From: an uncultured Bacillota bacterium
GTDB lineage: Bacteria > Bacillota > Clostridia > Oscillospirales > Oscillospiraceae
Direction: 5' to 3'
DNA length: 24,492 bases
Assembly: GCA_947383275.1 (NCBI GenBank)
Contig: CANDCW010000034.1
Location: 1-24,492, forward strand
Made by a program: the position numbers and the translations under genes. Below, piece by piece: positions 22,734-24,492 of this stretch. How positions within the stretch are numbered: position 1 is the first letter of the stretch; every line of letters begins with the position of its first letter. Under the pieces are notes generated by a model, which was not told where the DNA came from, searched no databases, and saw only the letters and a list, made by a program, of their open reading frames with translations.

Positions 22734-23031
22734 ATGATAAAATATTGGCCGTGCCTTTTCGTACTGGTTATCTGCGCTATGGTATTCTTTTTGTATAGTC
22801 AAGGACTCATGGAATCAAAAAGGATTCATACGAAATATTTTGTGAGAACCGGCAAAACCTTGTGAAACAGCGCATTACGCCGCATTTCCTGACAACAGAC
22901 CACCCCAATTACTACGAATTTACTACCAAGGGATGAGCTTTGATACGACGAAACACCGGGAAATGCGGACATACGGTTTTGCGCCGCCCTTTGAACTACC
23001 CTCTAAAATCACATATCGCCCGACTGGATAG
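22734..23031 (+). pseudogene. Broken small membrane protein (two apparent frame breaks)
   Basis: ATG 22734 behind GGGGGATAG opens a frame with one hydrophobic helix (WPCLFVLVICAMVFFLYSQG). It would stop at 22865. At the A5 run 22817-22821, a shift of -1 gives a continuous, sensible continuation, ESKKDSYEIFCENRQNLVKQ then RITPHFLTTDHPNYYEFTTKG, to a TGA at 22934-22936. A second -1 shift there continues as MSFDTTKHREMRTYGF and on to a TAG at 23029-23031, just before a terminator. Joined, this would be about 100 residues: a membrane anchor and a charged tail. The family is unknown. Two single-base deletions fit best. Alternatively, three short overlapping ORFs are used as they stand, since the second and third overlap as ATGA. 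Confidence 0.4.
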
Positions 23032-23066
23032 GCCGTCTTTTCTGCATGGAAAAGGCGGCTTTTTCT
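23032..23066 (+). terminator. Rho-independent terminator in the mobile-element region
   Basis: GCCGTCTTTT (23032-23041) pairs with AAAAGGCGGC (23050-23059) with one T-G pair and an 8-base loop, followed by T5. It begins right after the last stop codon of the broken membrane-protein gene. Confidence 0.85.
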
Positions 23067-23077
23067 ATGCCCGTACA

Positions 23078-23121
23078 TAGCCGTCTGTTTCGCCGCAGGC
23101 GGCTAAATCTATGAAAGGAGG
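23078..23121 (+). promoter_or_regulatory. Leader hairpin and ribosome site of a lost gene
   Basis: TAGCCGTCTG (23078-23087) and CAGGCGGCTA (23096-23105) form a 10-bp stem with one T-G pair. An excellent AAAGGAGGG ribosome site follows (23113-23121). The coding sequence that should follow is missing; an insertion-sequence end starts at about 23133. I read this as the 5' leader of a conjugative-element gene cut off by the insertion (inference). Confidence 0.5.
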
Positions 23122-23132
23122 GACCCCCAAAA

Positions 23133-23368
23133 GGTAATGTCAAGAATAATGCGCAAAATAGTTTGCAGGCTCTGGCAGAATAGAATCAGCCAGCAGAAGA
23201 GGCATCCTCCGGGGTAGCCACTAAGTGCTTCATATTCATGTACTTCTTGTTGCCCCACTGGGTGCCAGCTACATGGCGGAGCCTGGCACAGACCAGCATC
23301 AAAGCAGAATTGCCATCTGGGAAGCAGCCCACTACTCTGGTGCGGCGGCGGATCTCCCGGTTGAGCCG
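23133..23368 (-). mobile_element. Fragment of an IS256-family (Mutator) insertion sequence
   Basis: The minus strand from 23368 to the stop at 23186 encodes the last 60 residues of an IS256-type transposase: RLNREIRRRTRVVGCFPDGN, then SALMLVCARLRHVAGTQWG and NKKYMNMKHL. The catalytic DDE core is absent. Bases 23133-23160 (starting GGTAATGTCAAGAATAATGC) lie beyond the stop and are a plausible terminal inverted repeat. The element is broken at 23368, where it meets the serine recombinase on the other strand, so it cannot move by itself. The other end of the IS is not in the window. Confidence 0.8.
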
Positions 23369-24164
23369 TGACGATGAATTGCAAGGGGAGAGTTTTTCAA
23401 TCCAAAATCAAAAAATAATGCTGGAGGACTTCGCCTGCCGGAACGGGTTTCCCCGTTTTCGCCATTTTACTGATGACGGCGTTTCCGGCACCCGCTTTGA
23501 CCGGCCCGGGTTTATGGCGATGATGGAGGAAATCGAGGACGGCAACGTGGAGGCAATCATTGTCAAAGATATGTCCAGGCTGGGCCGGGACTATCTGAAA
23601 GTCGGTCAGGTGATGGAAATTCTTCGCCAGCGGGGAGTGCGGCTGATTGCCATCAACGACAATGTAGACACTGACAAAGGGGACAATGACATGACCCCGT
23701 TCTTGAATATCATGTACGAGTTTTACGCCCGTGACACAAGCAAGAAAATTCGTTCTGTTTTCAAGGCCAAGGGCATGAGCGGCAAGCACCTGACGGGGAC
23801 AGTGATCTACGGCTATCTGTGGGATGAAAAGCGGGAACACTGGCTGGTGGACGAGGAGGCCGCTGCCGTAGTGCGGCGCATCTTCGCCATGACGCTGGCT
23901 GGCTACGGCCCCTATCAAATCGCCACCCGGCTGACCCAGGACAAGGTTGAAATTCCATCGGTACATCTGGCGAGATTTAACGAGGGTGTGAACCGTACCA
24001 AGCCGGTCAAGGACATTTACGGCTGGGGTTCCTCCACCATCGTCCATATCCTCAAAAAGCGGGAATACCTGGGCCATACCGTCAATTTCAAAACCCGCAA
24101 GCACTTCAAGGACAAAAAGAGCCACTATGTTGATGAGAGCGAGTGGACGATTTTCCTTCTGTAG
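23358..24164 (+). pseudogene. Large serine recombinase, truncated at both ends
   Basis: About 268 codons of a TnpX/Tn4451-type large serine recombinase, the family that inserts and excises conjugative elements. RLSRDDELQGESFSIQNQK holds the presumed catalytic serine. FTDDGVSGTRFDRPGF, IIVKDMSRLGRDYLKVGQ and YEFYARDTSKKIRSVFKAKG complete the resolvase domain, and the recombinase domain follows (LTGTVIYGYLWDE, ILKKREYLGHTVNFKTRKH). The natural start is gone: the frame is open upstream to an ATG at 23238, but those codons are antisense to the IS256 fragment. The C-terminal zinc-ribbon/coiled-coil half is also gone, since WTIF is followed by LL and a stop. Intact members have about 500-560 residues. 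Probably inactive. Confidence 0.85.
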
Positions 24165-24357
24165 ATAAAAAAGATGCAGAAGCCTATTTGTTACAACACA
24201 ACGTTTCTGTTCGTTCGGAAAGCATGAAAATCAGAGGCCAAGATAATTTTTCAACATGGCCTCTGTGATTATGGCCTGGCAGAAAATTTTGTGTAAAAGG
24301 AGACAAGCTGTAGTCAAGGAAACAGGAGCAAATCAGAGGATTTCCCTGGCTGGACAC
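24165..24357 (+). other. Sequence after the recombinase remnant, with a small ORF end and a hairpin
   Basis: In the frame next to that of the recombinase, codons are open from about 24148 to a TGA at 24266-24268, reading SVDKKDAEAYLLQHNVSVRS and so on. It is AT-rich and probably the tail of another protein joined at about 24155. CAGAGGCCA (24232-24240) and TGGCCTCTG (24257-24265) form a perfect 9-bp stem within it. No complete gene, promoter or tRNA is visible. Confidence 0.35.
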
Positions 24358-24466
24358 AACCCGGCTTAACTCGGCTTATCCACCTGTGTTCCGAGCGGAG
24401 AGACGGTATGCGCGCGCAGCGTGAATGCCGTCTCCCTGCCCGGAAACGCTAAGGGGAAGCCGGGTT
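24358..24466. repeat. Nested inverted repeats, possible structured RNA
   Basis: An outer perfect 10-bp inverted repeat (AACCCGGCTT 24358-24367, AAGCCGGGTT 24457-24466) encloses a 5-bp stem (CTCGG 24370-24374 with CCGAG 24391-24395) and a 10-bp stem with one wobble pair (GAGACGGTAT 24400-24409 with ATGCCGTCTC 24425-24434). Together these could fold into a multi-branched junction. No protein family is recognised in any frame across it. It could be part of a group II intron, a regulatory RNA or an element end, and the window stops 26 bases later. Confidence 0.5.
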
Positions 24467-24492
24467 CAGGCAGTCAGGCGGTCCTGGAACAT

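Noticed and set aside
24358..24466. Retron msr-msd (outer repeats as a1/a2)
   Set aside because: No reverse transcriptase is in the window and no clear branching-guanosine context follows the left arm; inverted repeats alone are not enough.
1..24492. CRISPR arrays, tRNA or rRNA genes
   Set aside because: No regularly spaced direct repeats, no cloverleaf with a T-loop GGTTCGA-type signature, and no rRNA-like sequence were seen.

Overview
The window comes from a GC-rich, low-oxygen-type Firmicute. Gene content, the order of the housekeeping genes and the protein sequences suggest class Clostridia, probably Oscillospirales (relatives of Flavonifractor, Lawsonibacter or Intestinimonas). That placement is inference from protein style, not a database result. 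All intact genes lie on the + strand; the only minus-strand coding sequence I accept is a transposase fragment near the right end.

Layout. (1) 1-2320: the end of a ribosomal protein S1-type gene and its terminator, then a CarD-like RNA polymerase-binding regulator behind a consensus promoter, then ispD-ispF (isoprenoid precursor synthesis, overlapping by 4 bases) and a terminator. (2) 2327-2904: a small AT-richer cassette. A perfect consensus promoter carries a palindromic operator over its -10 box and drives a 59-residue ribbon-helix-helix regulator with a TTG start, followed by a 70-residue protein of unknown function. (3) 2990-4444: a DUF3343 Se/S-carrier-like protein translationally coupled to a class V cysteine desulfurase. 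(4) 4480-11171: one long co-directional run from a strong promoter to a strong terminator: cdaA and cdaR (c-di-AMP synthesis), an RseC-like membrane protein, an uncharacterised trio (DUF5685 protein, J-domain/TPR protein with a cysteine tail, polytopic membrane protein), then yicC, remA, gmk and rpoZ. (5) 11201-22526: priA, def, fmt, rsmB, rlmN, stp, prkC, rsgA and thiI, packed with short gaps or 4-base overlaps. Blocks 4 and 5 broadly match the Bacillus subtilis yloC-remA-gmk-rpoZ-priA-def-fmt-rsmB-rlmN-prpC-prkC-rsgA order, without coaBC and with thiI where rpe/thiN would lie. (6) 22527-24492: a mobile-element scar. It holds a broken small membrane protein, a leader with two hairpins, an IS256-family transposase fragment, a large serine recombinase truncated at both ends, and a terminal stretch with nested inverted repeats.

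How it works together. The housekeeping block links nucleotide supply (gmk), transcription (rpoZ), replication restart (priA), translation start and protein maturation (fmt, def), ribosome and tRNA modification or assembly (rsmB, rlmN, rsgA, thiI) and envelope signalling (prkC/stp, cdaA/cdaR). The least explained part is 7124-9120. Its DUF5685 member has a cysteine-rich N-terminus and two DxxxD motifs in a context reminiscent of squalene/phytoene synthases, and it sits beside a J-domain protein ending in a six-cysteine tail. This is the best candidate here for an undescribed system.
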